Of a stretch of DNA of 64,000 bases, positions 20,959 to 33,556 are shown in pieces. The stretch comes from Copromyces sp. CBS 386.78 (Eukaryota > Ascomycota > Sordariomycetes > Sordariales > Sordariaceae), in the NCBI GenBank assembly GCA_030685235.1, contig MU839132.1, positions 241,973-305,972 of the forward strand. The letters are read 5' to 3'. Made by a program: the position numbers and the translations under genes. The notes beneath the pieces were generated by a model, which worked only from the letters and a program-made list of their open reading frames with translations, was not told the origin of the DNA and did not search any database. The first letter of the stretch is position 1, and the number at the start of each line of letters is the position of its first letter.

Positions 20959-23562
20959 CAGCGGAAAGGATTGGTGCCGAGGTAGGGTAGCAGTGAGGGT
21001 AGAAGAGGGCTAGAAGCTAGTGCCGATGCAACCCAAAAGAGATGGATCTCACAAGGCCGGCCGAGATTAGAAGAAGTTGAGGAGAGAGAAGAAAGAGAAA
21101 GCAGAGAGAACAAGGCGCTTTTTCTCCAATCCAGCCCATGACATATTTATCTACCTTGGCTTCCCATCTTGTCCATTCCAACAAGGAAGGTTCAACGAAG
21201 ATGCCGGGCTCCCCCAGCCGCTCATGGCCCCCCGGTGCTTGTTACGGTGTGAACGGGTCCGGATCACGGACCACGGAACACTTTGTCCTGACTCCTGCCA
21301 TGTCTGGCGTATCCCGCCCGAGGAGAGATGGAGTCGCAAGACCAGACCCCAACTTTTCCAAGCGTCTTGGGAATGACGGCTATCACCGGTAGTATCCGAA
21401 CCGACATTACCCTGGCATTTTCCATCTAGTATCGCCGAGTCGAAGAGCAGATCTGGGCATCTGGCAATGGAAGATGAGACAGGGTGGGATTCGGTATTAC
21501 GTACGGTAGACTGGGCAATGTGTCAAGGCCGCCAATAAAAGAGTGATGGACAGCCGACGCAGGGATGACAGGAAGAGGTCTCAGCGGTCTCAGAGGTGTG
21601 CAGGGTTGGTTGGGCACACTGTTTGACAGAAAAAGATTCGATTCGAAGCGAGGCTTTGTCAGTTGTCACCTTGTTGTGGCAGCGACTGATAATTGCAAGG
21701 GATCATCATCCCGGCCAACAAGCAGAGGAGGAGGTGTTTCCACAGGCCCGAGTGGAGGTCATCTGAACTTCTGGAACACTTCCATTCTCCAGTTTTGGCA
21801 GTTTCTGTGACTCACGGCAGCATAGGTACGAATCATTGACCGCCGTATCCCGGTTTTGCGTTGTTAGTGCGAGATCGGTAGTTCCTGTGCTGGATGTCAC
21901 GGTCAGTTCACATGATGTAGTGTACACTATGCTTATCGCTTATCGCTATTTGGGGAGCTGTACGCTGTAACACGAGATGGCATTTGTCCGATCCAATGTT
22001 TTCATCCTTCTTTTATCAGATGATCAGATAAAAACCAGTCCATAAATGGTCCAATCATGAGCAGCGTCTGGCACTCAGCGACGGGACTGCTGAGGTTGTT
22101 ATGCGGGATATAACTTGATCAAAGTGATGGGCCAGGCAGGTTCGGTGGAAGCTCGCTGTCCTTTAACGGCAGTTGCTCCGACGCTCCTGGACGAGATGCG
22201 GACATTGTCGTCGGCTTGGTCCTAGTTCTGTTCCGCCAACATCGGTCCAACATGGGCAATCCACAACATCATTAGAAGTCGATGACTGATGTGTGACTTG
22301 TTCAGTTTTATTCCATCATGGAGATTGTCTGTTGGGAATCAAGATAAATCCGGGTCCATACATGACAATAAAATCGAATGTACACTCGAAACTCGAAATA
22401 TAAGGTTGAAACGAAACATTTTCCCATTCCAGTAAAAATATCAAGACGGGACAGGATGCTATTCGCCAGAACAAGTAGCAACCAAGCATGGATGTCCCCA
22501 AGTAGCACCCGTCGTAGCAAAGAAGAGACAGCAAAAGCACTTGAACCACTTGATAAAACGCGGATATTTTACCGCTCATATTGTGCAGTCCAGTTCACTA
22601 GAGCGTAGCTGGTGTCCTCCTAGCTTGGCGTTTTTCAATGATTCAAATTCCTTGCCATGTTATTTTGTCCATATCGAACTCGGGTCATGACCCGTGGATT
22701 GGGTGGAGCGCACGGGCCAACCACGCGACGGGACTGGAGCGCGTGAGTCCCGTCCGTCACACTTGGACTCCAGACCGTCATCTCCCGCTGAGCTGGTTGT
22801 GGCTGCACGGACAATCACAAGTACCTTTCCATCAACAGGAACTTGAGCCGTCTCGTACCTAGTCTACTGGATTGAACCTTGTTGTTCTCGATCGAGACTT
22901 GCGACGAAATCCACGCCTATACGCGGATTTCTCCCACGAGAACTTTGTAATAGAACCGGTAGTTACAGTCCCTGTGTAATCTTGACTGCAACCCCTTACT
23001 AACCCTTGCTCATCGGGGCTGGTTGGTACCTCCTCCTAGGGTCTAGTGTAGTGTAGAGATTGACTTTGACAGCAGCCACGGGAAGCTCATGGTACTTGTA
23101 TTCCAGGTACATGACCTACAGTCCACCAACCTCTCCACTCGACAAACGCCTACTATCCCCAAAAGAGACCACAAATTGCGGATAGTGATACAGAATTTGG
23201 ACTTCTCCAACATCTCTCTTCCCATTCTACCTCTTACACTACTGTACTTGCTACGACTTATGACGCCTCGACTTACCCGAAAACTTAGATTTTACTAATT
23301 CTCACTTCATAAACGCGGATGTAGTCCTCTAATACCTCGGCCTCGAGACCACGCGACCATTAGTACGCCGACGACCCCTAAGACGACAGACAGCACGGCG
23401 ATTGACGCGGATACGGGGATACGGGGATACGGCAGGAGCCCCTTAAAACAACCGCAGCGCAATTGCGCTTTGCCCAACGCGATCCAGCACCGTCACCCTA
23501 CCTCTAGGGCTGGCTGAGACCCAGGCCGGGAGCGCACGGGGAGGTAGCTGAGGATTGAGGTG
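20959..23562. other. Long divergent promoter region
   Basis: 2.6 kb between arginase and the microtubule-organiser gene, which diverge. It has no convincing reading frame. A short GATACGGG tandem is at about 23,410-23,432, just before the second gene. Long 5' leaders or a non-coding transcript are possible but not visible. Confidence 0.5.
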
Positions 23563-26500
23563 ATGACCATGGAGGAAGAAGTCCAGGAGCGAGGAGGCCG
23601 ACGGTCGCGGCCATCCACAGCGACGAATCCCGATAGCAACGCCGACCCCCAACCTTCGACGCGAACGACTGGGATCAACAACAACAACAGCAACAACAAC
23701 AACCGCCCCTACCCATCGCCCGCGACCTCTACTACGAGTCCGGGTGCATCGCTAAGACCCGATGAGATACGGCCACTGCTCCCCGCCCACTCTGCTTCCT
23801 CTTTCTTAGCAGTTCCCGAAACCAGCTACTTGGAAGGACCGAGCATAGAGTTGAGGCAGTCCGATTCGCAAGCGGAAATCGCCGTCCATCAGCACCTAAA
23901 CGAGATCGAGTCTAGCTTTTCCGCCCCTATTTCTCCTTTCCCGACCTCAGAGAGAGGCGTCGACGATACCTATGACCTCTTCGACTCCGCATCCAGGCAA
24001 GCTGCACCAGCCGGGCCGAAAGCGACCGCTGCACCTGCGACTCCTCCGCCACCCCCACCAGCAGATGCCGACGCACGATTACAAACACCTAGAAATAGCC
24101 AAGACCCAAGGCACGAGTCCGAGAATGACTCTGAGGATGATACACGACATCTCCCCCGAAACAGCAACAAAATGCCTGTAGCCACAGTCGAGAATGCCGA
24201 CGAGACCTCCATGCAGAGGGACGACTACGAACAGGAAGACGGCGGAAGCGGGGAAGAGAGCCAGAGCGGAGAGGATGAGCCGAATGAGGCACACGACCAA
24301 CATGGTGCGGATACATCAATGACTAGTAACACAACTTCGGCTCTAGAATCCTTCTCTCCATCTCCCCCCATGAGGACGACACCTCGCGCCGTTGCCCAAC
24401 CAAGCCAAGACAGACAAGTTGATGACTATGACGGAAATGGGTCGTCCCACGAGCAAGAGCACCAGGATGAGTCTGACGAGTCTGATTATTGGCACGAAAC
24501 CCCCACCAAGCCACGGTCGACCCCTGGGAACAACAAGACTCCGCAGCATGCATCCTCTCCTCAGAGCGCTAGAAAATCCTTGGGTAAAGAAAAAATGACC
24601 CCGGAACCGACACCGGAGCCGACCCCGGAGCAGCCCCCCAAGCAGCTGGAGATCAGAAACAAGGGTCAGGGGCAACAACAGAAGGAGGACCAGCAGTCTC
24701 CGCAACAAGAGAGACGCGAGCTTCCCCATCGCCCCAAGTACCTCAAGAGAGGCCGAACTGGACAGCGTGGTTCCGTCTCATCCTATACTAGTGATCCAGA
24801 CCCCGACAGTGATCATACGATTGGTATGGGAACAGACTACGCGCTGCACTCTGGCGGTGCGTCTTCTTCAACAGAGAGGCCGCGAGATACGAACGGCCTC
24901 ACGAGGACCATCAGTCTGGGCAGCTTTGCCAGTGGCTACGAAGACCCTGATCCCTCGGGACCCATTTCTGGACTCACTCCCCTCGACGAGGCCTACAATG
25001 CGATATCCCCCGAGCCAGCGGCCATGCGCCAGCTACGGGACCAAGAAGATGACGGGGTACAAACACCCAAAGCCCGCAAGACACCACCTCCGCTTGCTGC
25101 ACCATCTGACACAGTTCTCGCCCGGCACGTTAGAGACGTGCAGGTGCCTGAGTCTCTGGCGAAAGAATACAGGGCAAAGACAGGACTGACGACGCCGTTG
25201 AAACCCCTTAACCTTGCTGACCTTAAGAGCCCCGGCAAGCTGGGCGCTTCAGTGGTTACCACTCGCGCTGGCGGAAAGAGCTTAACCCTAAAAGAGCAAA
25301 GTAGCACCATTGAGCGATTGAGCAAAGAGAATTTTGACTTGAAACTCAAGGTCATGTTTCTAAGTGATCGCCTGGACAAGCTCTCTGAAGAGGGTATTAA
25401 GGAAATGATCTCGGAGAACGTGGAGCTCAAAACTGGGCTAGCCGTGTTGCAAAGGGACAACAAGATGCTACGTAAAAGGGTTAAGGAGTTGGAGAAGCAA
25501 GTCAAGGACGAGGATGAGCGACCAGGTACTGCCCGCAGCGATCAGTCAGATGAGGAGAGTGCTGCCTACAACCAAGAGGTACAAGAAGAGTTGATGTACC
25601 TCAGGGAGCAGCTGGAAGAGCACATCGTTGAGATCGAGAGGCTTCGGAATGAAAATCTTCATAAAGAGGCGGAAAAGAGGCGCATGGCGGAAATGGTTCG
25701 AACCCTCAGCGAAAAGACCGGCGAAAGGTTCGGTGGAGACTTGGATCGGCAAGAAGAGGCCGACGTTTACAAGGATCTGCTCGAGCAAGAGACGGCAAGG
25801 AGGGAGCAGAGTGACGAGGATAACCGAAGGCTGCGTGAAGAAATCTTCCGCCTCAAACAGGAGCTGGCGATGCAGCCGAACGGCAATGGGCAACATCAAC
25901 AGCAACAGCAAGGTTCCAACATGTCTTACTTCAGCCGAAGGTCCCGCGAGCAGGGGAGTGCTTCCAGCCGGCCTACGACTTCGTTTTCTGCTGATCAGGA
26001 CGTTGCAAGCTCGGCTACTACTCTGATTGAAGAACTTCGCCGGGAAAGCGAACAGCTGCGCCATGAAAACGCCGAGCTTCGTCGCGAAGTGGGTGCACAA
26101 ACCTCGATGCTAACCTCGCGAAACCGCGAGAAGGAACGTCTCTACCAAGAAATCGAGGATTTGAAGATGGCACAACGTCGCGGGGGGCCTGCGCCGTCTA
26201 CTATCGACAGCCTCTTGGAGAGGTCAGCATCCCGCGCCGGTGTCCATGAGAGATCACACTCGAGAGCTAGCGGCAGAACCGGTATGACGGGACTGGACGA
26301 TGCCGACCGTGAAGAGCTCGAAAATAAGATTTCTCAGATGCGGGACAAGAACAACGAACTTCGGCTTCAGAACCAGGATCTGGAGCGTGAGTTGGCGGCC
26401 TGCATGGAGGACTTTGAGATGCTCTGCGAAGCGAAGAAGCAGGCCGAGGAGCATGCTAATACCTTGCAAGATGAAATTGATGCAGCGATGCAGGATCTTG

Positions 26501-28871
26501 TCACCCTGCAGGCTGAGCGTGACGAAGCCCTTCAAGAACACGCAAACCTTGAACAGGAGTTCGAAGCTCTGCGCAAAGAAGCCCAGGAGGAGATCGATGC
26601 GCTGGAGGGTGAAACGGATCTCCGTAGTGCCGAGATTGAGCGCCTCCAACTTGACCTGAATGATCGTAATGAGAACTTCGACGCCTTGCAGGAGGAGATG
26701 CGCAAGATGAGCGATGCCCTTGTTCGCCTCGAGGATGAGCAGGAAGCCAAGCACAAGCGGATACAAACCCTTGAACAAGAGCTGAATGACGCCAACAGAG
26801 AATTGGAGGAGCTCGAATTCAAGCTTCTTGAGGCAAACGACAAAGCCAACCGTCTGTCAGTCCAGCAAGAGTCAAGCCAAGGGGAGATTGCGTTCCTGCG
26901 CGAGGAACAGGAAAACGACAAGATCCGGATTGGTGATCTGGAAGCGGCACTGGCGAATTCCGAGCAAGGTATGCGTGATGAGAAGGACCGCGTCAGGGAG
27001 CTTGAGAACCGCCTGGCCCAGGAGAGGAGACAACGAGAGATTGTCGCAAACAGGGAGAAGGAGGAGGTGCAGCAGTTCATCAACGAGCTCAACAAGGAAG
27101 CAACAGCAGCCAAGGATGAAGCTCGACGACTGCGCAAGAGCCTGACAAGCAGAGAGGTCGAGGCTACGGAGTGGAAGGAGAGGCTACTCGAGCTCGAGAA
27201 CAACCTTCGCGAGGCTCTAGGTGACCTGAACGGCACCAGGTCTAGCCTTCTCAAGGTAAGCTGCCCTGTAGTTGTGTTACAACCTGAATGTGAAACTGAC
27301 AAGAACGATAGTCTATCGCCAAGCTCCAGATGGATCTCGAAAAAGCCGTCCGCGACCTTGACACCACCAAGGCATCACTGGCTGAAAAGGACCGTATCAT
27401 CAAACAGCGTGACGCTCTTCTTGAATCCCATGCCCTTGAATCCCGCAAGGTTGGCGAGATGCTCGACAAGGAGCGCCAAGCTCACCGGAACACCAAGAAC
27501 CAGTTCGAGACGTTCCAGAAGACGCACCAGCATGTTACGCGCACACTCTCTCAATCAGACGCGCGCATTGCGGAGCTGGAAAATGGAAAAGCCCAAGACA
27601 AGAAGCGCATTGCCCAGCTCGAGGCTACCTATAAAGAACAGCTCACCGAACGCAACACCCTGCTCCTCAACCTCTGGACCAAGCTATCCAGTCTCTGCGG
27701 CAGCGACTGGGCTCACAACAATAGTCTCATCAATGGTCGCGCTCTGCCTAGTCTGGAGTCGGTTGCCACCATGTTCCCTGGGTTCAGCAAGAACCTCTTG
27801 GCTGCAGTGAAGACTCTGGAAACCATGGTCAGCAGCTTCCAGACCAAGGTAAAATCGGTGGAGCGTGACCTGTGGAGAGAGTATCAGGCGCTGGAGAGCC
27901 ACCTGGAGATGCGAACCAAGAAGCTGGATCGTCTCGAGCACATTGTGCGCAACAGCATCGCAGCCGGCACCACGGGCAACGGCGTCCTGACCGCTGCCGA
28001 GGCTCAGGGCAGGCTGGCCCGACTAGAAGAAGCCTACAGGCAACTCAAGGTGGAAAACCACACTCTTCGAACAGCAGCCGAAGTGCGCGCTAGAGCCGCG
28101 TACGCCGCTGCCCATTCTTCTCGGGGAGGAGGATCAGATCGTCACCAACAGAGCCCCAGTCCGCTGCCGTCAGGAGGGCCAAGGGACAGGGAAAGAATGC
28201 CCAGTGATAGAATGTCTATTCACAGCCAAGTAGACGCCAGAAAAGGCCCAGGCAGCAGCAGGCCGAGCTCCATTGCCATACCCCAACGATCAACGAGTAG
28301 CAGTCGCCGGTCTATGATCAACGACATGGACGGTCACACGGACGATGGTTTACTATCGGGAAACTCCCAACCCCCTCTGTCCCGAGCACAGAGCAACCAG
28401 TCGCAGCAAAGTCATCAACAGTATCAACAGCACCCCCAAGTGCAATCCCAAGCCTCCTACACTGGCCCCGGTGGTGGAGGTGGGGGGATTCAACAACTGT
28501 CAAACGAAAGGGGAGTCGCTCCTCCTTCCGGTCCGGGGTCGTCGAACGCTAGTACCAACAACAACAACCCTGCCACCCCTGGTATGTACCTCCAAACCGG
28601 AGGCTCAGGAGGGAGCGGGGGAGGGACATCAAGCGCAGACAACAAATGGATGTTGAGGCTGAGAGACCTGGAGTACAAGCTCAAAGCCGAAAGGGAAGGG
28701 AGAATCTTGGACCGTAACGAGGCGCTCAAGAGGATCAACACGAGCGAGTCGGAGAACTTGGCCTTGAGAGAGAATTTGGAGAGGGAGAAGAGGAGGAAAC
28801 GCGAGAGCGCTCAGAGCTCGACTGGCGGCGGTGGTGGTGGCGGAATGGGCAACGGCGAAAGGGGATCCTAG
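23563..28871 (+). CDS. Mto1/ApsB-type microtubule-organising coiled-coil protein
   Basis: Two exons, 23,563-27,255 and 27,312-28,871, separated by a 56-bp intron (GTAAGC donor, CTGAC branch, TAG acceptor), give about 1,750 residues. The second ATG at 23,569 (ACCATGG) has the better context and may be the true start. The first 550 residues are disordered, acidic and Ser/Pro/Gln-rich. At about residues 575-645 is a centrosomin CM1-type motif (ENFDLKLKVMFLSDRLDKL), which recruits gamma-tubulin complexes in this family. Long coiled coils follow to about residue 1,500. Near the C-terminus, RLRDLEYKLKAEREGRILDR resembles the Mto2-binding region of Mto1. It should act at spindle pole bodies and septal or cytoplasmic microtubule-organising centres, as Aspergillus ApsB does. 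Confidence 0.88.
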
Positions 28872-29747
28872 ATGGTTCGTGTAGCCGAGGTTTCTTTTAG
28901 CGCGTGAGCCAGTGTTTACAGCTGTTACCTCTAATAGGATATGGGTGCATATTAGATGTTGGTTTGCGCCGGGTGGCTCTGGACCACGAGCCGTGTTCGT
29001 TCAGTACAAGTATGTGGTTAACGAATACTTGGCATGGTCTGCATCAAGAACAAGGAGTAGGGGCTAGAGGTGAAACAGAGAGGATGGCTTGTTTTGTTGA
29101 TTTTTTCTGTTCTTCTCCGATCATTATCCTTTTCTCCCATTGGTCGGTCGGTCGGGTTTAAACAAGAGACGGTACGGACGGGCATTGTCATTGTTAGCAC
29201 TACCACTATTACCCCCTTTCCTTTTGTTGATGTTGTTGTTGTACGTTGAATGTCAGTGATTAGACAATAATCATAAAGCAGTCACCATCATCCATCGCCG
29301 CCTCTGTTTTTAAAATATCCAATGGCACATATACATAGGTACCATCGAATAACCCAAAATGGACATGGCCGTAGAGGTACTCACTGATATGCGCTGCGAA
29401 GTCGCACTCCGCTAACAAACTGCAATGGACCTGCATGAATGTAGTGACGCTACTTTATACCGCGATAAACGTTATCAGTGGGCGGTGTACAATGGCAGAA
29501 ATAATTGTTGCCGCTCCCGTTGTCGCATGAACCTTGGGTGATCCCTCTTGGGGTCAATTTAAGTACCTATTAAAACATCATCCACAAACCCAAAGTCAGC
29601 AACACACAGGAGCACGGCAGCGCCATCCCACCGTCTCCTCCTCCACCCTCCCTTATTCGTCTTGTTTTCATGTAATCGCCACAACCCTTATCGAATCAGC
29701 GCGACTAGGAACCCTCCGCCGCCCTCTCCCGTCTACATCCGAATCCG
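28872..29747. other. Intergenic, no gene seen
   Basis: 3' UTR of the coiled-coil gene and promoter of the mitochondrial factor. No features were seen beyond short GTTG and GTCGG repeats near 29,140-29,240. Confidence 0.5.
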
Positions 29748-32348
29748 ATGCTCTCCACGGTGCGCAACAATGCTGTGCGCCGCAACTTCGGCCTAGGCCA
29801 AGCGCCATGTCTATCGTCCATGATTACGACAACCGCCACATCCTCGAGGGTCGTTTGCCTATCGGCCAACCCCCGCACGCAACAATGGCACGCACGAAGG
29901 GCATACCGGACAACACAGGCTCTCGAAGCTAGGAAGTCTGCGGCCGGTCAGATGATGATGGAAGCCATGGGAATTCTCCAAGCAGTCGGCAAAGCCACAG
30001 ACTCGACAACGACAGAAGCGAAACCCAGGAAGACGAGGACTCCCAAAGCAAAGCCGGCTGCGGAGGACGTTGACGGTGCAAAAGAGGCCGTTGCAGAAAC
30101 GCAACAAGAATCCGAGCCACCGAAACGGAAACGGGGGCGGCCCAAGAAGGTGGTTCCTGAAACTACGGAGGATAAGAAGGTGGTTCCTGAAACTACCGAG
30201 GATAAGAAGGTGGTTCCTGAAACTACCGAGGATGGAAAAGCCGAGGATAAGAAGGTGGTTCCTGAAACTACCGAGGATGGAAAAGTCGAGGATGGAAAAG
30301 TCGAGGATGGAAAAGCCGAGGATGGAAAAGTCGAGGATGGAAAAGCCCAGGATGGAAAAGCCCAGGATGGAAAAGCCGAGGATGGAAAAGAGACTGAAGA
30401 GAAGCCCAAGAAAAGGAAGGCACGGCTGAGCAAGTATGATCCCAAGAATCCAGATGGGGTGGTAGCCGCGAAGCCAGCAAAAGAGAAGCCAGCAAAAGAA
30501 GAAAGTGCAACAGCCAAGAAAACGACCAAGAAGAAGAAGAAGAGCTCATTAAAACCAGCCAAGGTCACGAGAACCGATGAACAAAGCATGCTGCGACCTT
30601 GTGTTGACCCCGTGCAAGAGAAACTATACGACACAGAGCTTTGGGGCTGGCTCGATTATGGGCGCAGCTCCGCCAGGGGGCCGTCGCGTCCAGGCTTCAG
30701 GAAATACGACCGAACCCGAGTCCATGTTACCAGCGAGAAGATGATCGACGATATCCTCGAGTACATGAAGCCCACCTTGATGCGGCACGAGGGCTGCGAC
30801 ATCATCGATCTAAACCCTGGAGCGGGCGTCTGGAGCACCAAGCTGAACGACCTGCTCAAGCCTCGCACGCACCTGCTGCTCGAACCGGACGCCGAGTTCT
30901 ACGCACCCATGCTTGAACCGCTGCTCGAGCGAGAGGGTATCAAACTGATCGCCAAGGACGGCGTCATCTGGGCAGAGCTGTTATCGGTGCTCACACCCGA
31001 GTACCTGCCGCACCAGAAAGAGCACCATTACACCGCCGACGACGTACCCGAGCGCAACGACACCCTCCTGGTCACCGCCAACCTTGGCTCCTACCCCAAG
31101 AGAAAATATGCAAGCTTCGCGAGCGCCACAGCCATGATCCTATACCAGTTCAACCACGCCATCCGCAGCGGCGCACTCTTCCAGAAATACGGTCTAGTGC
31201 GCATGCTCCTATGGCTCGACGACGAGGATAAAGCCGCCATTCTCCCGCGCATGGCCCAGCGCCGCCGCCGCGTGGCCGTCGACGCCGAACTCAACTGCGA
31301 ATCCATCACCCACGTGGCCGGGCCCGATTACTCGGACATCGACCCGTCGAAGCGTCTCTGGTTCAGCCGCGACGTGAACATTGACCGCAGCAGCGCGCTG
31401 GAAACCCTCCAGCGCATGAAGAAAGCCGGGATCCAAACCCCTCCCGGCCGCGAGACCAAGATCCTGCGCGAAATCTCCGAAAACCCCGCCCAAGTAGCCA
31501 GCGCCGGCGAGGTTCCCATCACGTACGACTTCCGCCACCAGGACCAGCTCGACCAGCTCGAGCAGGACTTTGAAGAAGGCAAGATCGCCATCGGCTCCGA
31601 CGAGCACAAGCTCATGGTGCGCATGCGCGTGCAAATCGGCTCCGCCAACCGGCGCTTCCTGATCAACCACAAGGTAATGGAAACATTCACCCAGCTCATT
31701 AACGATTGGCGTGCCGCCAAGGCCGCGGGTGGCGACAACGAAGAAGCCCTGGCCGCAATCATGGCCCGCTACAAGGCCTGGGAAAAGGCCTTTCTCAACA
31801 TGGGCACCACCGCCAACGGCGACTGGTTCGTCCAGCGCGACAACCTGCACCTGTGGAGCCAAAAATCCATGCTCTGGGACCGACGCGCCGTCGAGCCGCT
31901 CGTCGTCAACAAGGAGGAATTCTTCCCGCACGTCCCGCTTTCCCTGCTAGACATCCAGCCCAAGGCCGCGCACAGAGTCCTGCGCTCCATGGGCCCCAAC
32001 TCGGATCGTTCAGGAGACATGGCCGATGTGCTGATGCGCAGCATCATGATTTACATCAACTCACCCATGAGCAAAGTCCTTAATCGCTTAGCGCCCGGAG
32101 CAGCCGACTATGTCTACCCCAAGTGCCAGAGCTTCGTTGACCCGGAAAAGGGCGGTGTTCCCTTCCCTGGAACCGCGGAGATTACCGTGCGGGGCATGTC
32201 AGCGTGGCAGTATGAGGATCTGCTGGAGCAGTGGATGAAGTGGCCTTTTAAGCCGAAACTGGAGGATCTGATCAGTCAGTTGTCGGATGAGTATAAGGAG
32301 GCGGAAGAGGACGGGGGTAAGTTTGGGGGTGTTAGTCCGGAGTTCTAG
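29748..32348 (+). CDS. Mitochondrial transcription factor / rRNA adenine dimethylase-like protein
   Basis: An intronless 866-residue frame. The first 60 residues are Arg/Ser/Thr-rich without acids and end RRAYRTTQ, a typical mitochondrial presequence. A disordered Lys/Glu region contains KRKRGRPKK, an AT-hook-like core, directly followed by the tandem repeats at 30,144-30,390. From about residue 300 the Rossmann methyltransferase fold appears: a helix before the SAM-binding segment DIIDLNPGAGVWSTKL, then LLLEPDAEFY. This is the pattern of Mtf1/TFB1M-like proteins derived from KsgA dimethyltransferases. The predicted role is mitochondrial promoter recognition with the single-subunit RNA polymerase; residual methyltransferase activity is unclear. 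The N-terminal repeat block is far larger than in yeast Mtf1. Confidence 0.8.
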   Translation: MLSTVRNNAVRRNFGLGQAPCLSSMITTTATSSRVVCLSANPRTQQWHARRAYRTTQALEARKSAAGQMMMEAMGILQAVGKATDSTTTEAKPRKTRTPKAKPAAEDVDGAKEAVAETQQESEPPKRKRGRPKKVVPETTEDKKVVPETTEDKKVVPETTEDGKAEDKKVVPETTEDGKVEDGKVEDGKAEDGKVEDGKAQDGKAQDGKAEDGKETEEKPKKRKARLSKYDPKNPDGVVAAKPAKEKPAKEESATAKKTTKKKKKSSLKPAKVTRTDEQSMLRPCVDPVQEKLYDTELWGWLDYGRSSARGPSRPGFRKYDRTRVHVTSEKMIDDILEYMKPTLMRHEGCDIIDLNPGAGVWSTKLNDLLKPRTHLLLEPDAEFYAPMLEPLLEREGIKLIAKDGVIWAELLSVLTPEYLPHQKEHHYTADDVPERNDTLLVTANLGSYPKRKYASFASATAMILYQFNHAIRSGALFQKYGLVRMLLWLDDEDKAAILPRMAQRRRRVAVDAELNCESITHVAGPDYSDIDPSKRLWFSRDVNIDRSSALETLQRMKKAGIQTPPGRETKILREISENPAQVASAGEVPITYDFRHQDQLDQLEQDFEEGKIAIGSDEHKLMVRMRVQIGSANRRFLINHKVMETFTQLINDWRAAKAAGGDNEEALAAIMARYKAWEKAFLNMGTTANGDWFVQRDNLHLWSQKSMLWDRRAVEPLVVNKEEFFPHVPLSLLDIQPKAAHRVLRSMGPNSDRSGDMADVLMRSIMIYINSPMSKVLNRLAPGAADYVYPKCQSFVDPEKGGVPFPGTAEITVRGMSAWQYEDLLEQWMKWPFKPKLEDLISQLSDEYKEAEEDGGKFGGVSPEF
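30144..30390 (+). repeat. In-frame tandem repeats (30-bp and 15-bp units)
   Basis: Four copies of a 30-bp unit encode KKVVPETTED. They are followed by eight or more 15-bp units (GATGGAAAAGYCSAG) encoding DGKAE, DGKVE or DGKAQ. Copies are nearly identical at the nucleotide level, showing recent expansion by slippage or unequal exchange. Confidence 0.9.
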
Positions 32349-33556
32349 AGAGACCAGGGCTGGTGCGTGCTACCTATGCATGTAGAAGTATAGGCTTGGG
32401 AGAAGGGGAGCGAAGTGCCTGAGAATTGGAACTGGCTGGCTGGGCCTGTAAAAAGAAAAGGAGATCATGGGAAAGCAGCGATTGGAATACTTGTTTTCAC
32501 GAGTTTGTTTTGTCATTATATACGGGAAGCCCCGGATATGGGCTTAGCAAGAAGTTTAGACGACTTAGACTAGACCACTCTATATAGACACTTACGCCTG
32601 TGGAAGTCGACTAAAACGGGCTCCTAGGAACACCATGTTACTAGTGTACGATAGATAAATACAGTTAGAGAAAGATGTCATTTTTGTATGTAATTGTATG
32701 GTGGCTAGGCCACATACCAAAAGTGGGTGACACTCTGTGCGATGAGGAACGTTCAAGAGCACGGCAGGGAGGGGCGCTCTATTGGCTCGACACAACAGGG
32801 AGATTTCAACCCGTTTTTGCATATCTCTTCAATACTATTCTACTTCCCGATTCGGTTTGATTATTTAGGCTTGCTGGTTTTCCATCTCATGTCCGATGCT
32901 GAGAGTTCATTCAATCCTCCCTCCCCCTTGACACTCGCTTCCTTTTTAATGAGAATCAAAGAATGGTCCTCTATTTCCACTTAGATATCTGCTTTGCGGT
33001 GTTGTCATTTCTCGGATTTTTCTTTCCATGGTTAGATCTTGCCTTCCGTCGGACATTGGAGTCTTCACGTCTAGGTTCCCTCTTGCCGTTCAGTGCGAGC
33101 GATGAGTCGGACTTGCCTAACCCGAGTTGTCCGCGGCGGCAAAAGCCTTGAATGGGTGATAACCAGTGGGACCACTTCAATTCTGGATATTGATGCACGT
33201 GGGCATGTATTCTCTTTACAGAGGGCAAGTTTTTGTTCGTATACCTTTTTTTTCCTCTTCTTTTAGCCAGCGTATACCATCTCTACATACCCACAAATAT
33301 GTCTGCTAATTGACCACCGGTGAGGGATGTTCTTGAATTCGTAGTAGGATAGTATCTGAATTTCAAATAACTAAAAGTTATTTTGCGAACTCCAGTACCT
33401 AGTTAAGGTATCTCTTCTTGCGAATCCAGCTTTGCGTGCTGTGATCGAATACACCCCTTTATACTCCGAAATACTTGGTGTAAAGATAGGATGAAACCCC
33501 ATCCAATATTCACGGATGCCACCTAAGCATGCTTCCCAAGTTGTCTCTAGTCTAGC
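32349..33556. other. Convergent intergenic region, no gene seen
   Basis: 1.2 kb between convergent 3' ends. Small frames lack features. It may hold both 3' UTRs. Confidence 0.5.

Noticed and set aside
31209..31931. 240-codon - strand frame opposite the mitochondrial factor
   Set aside because: Shadow of GC-rich codon use on the + strand.
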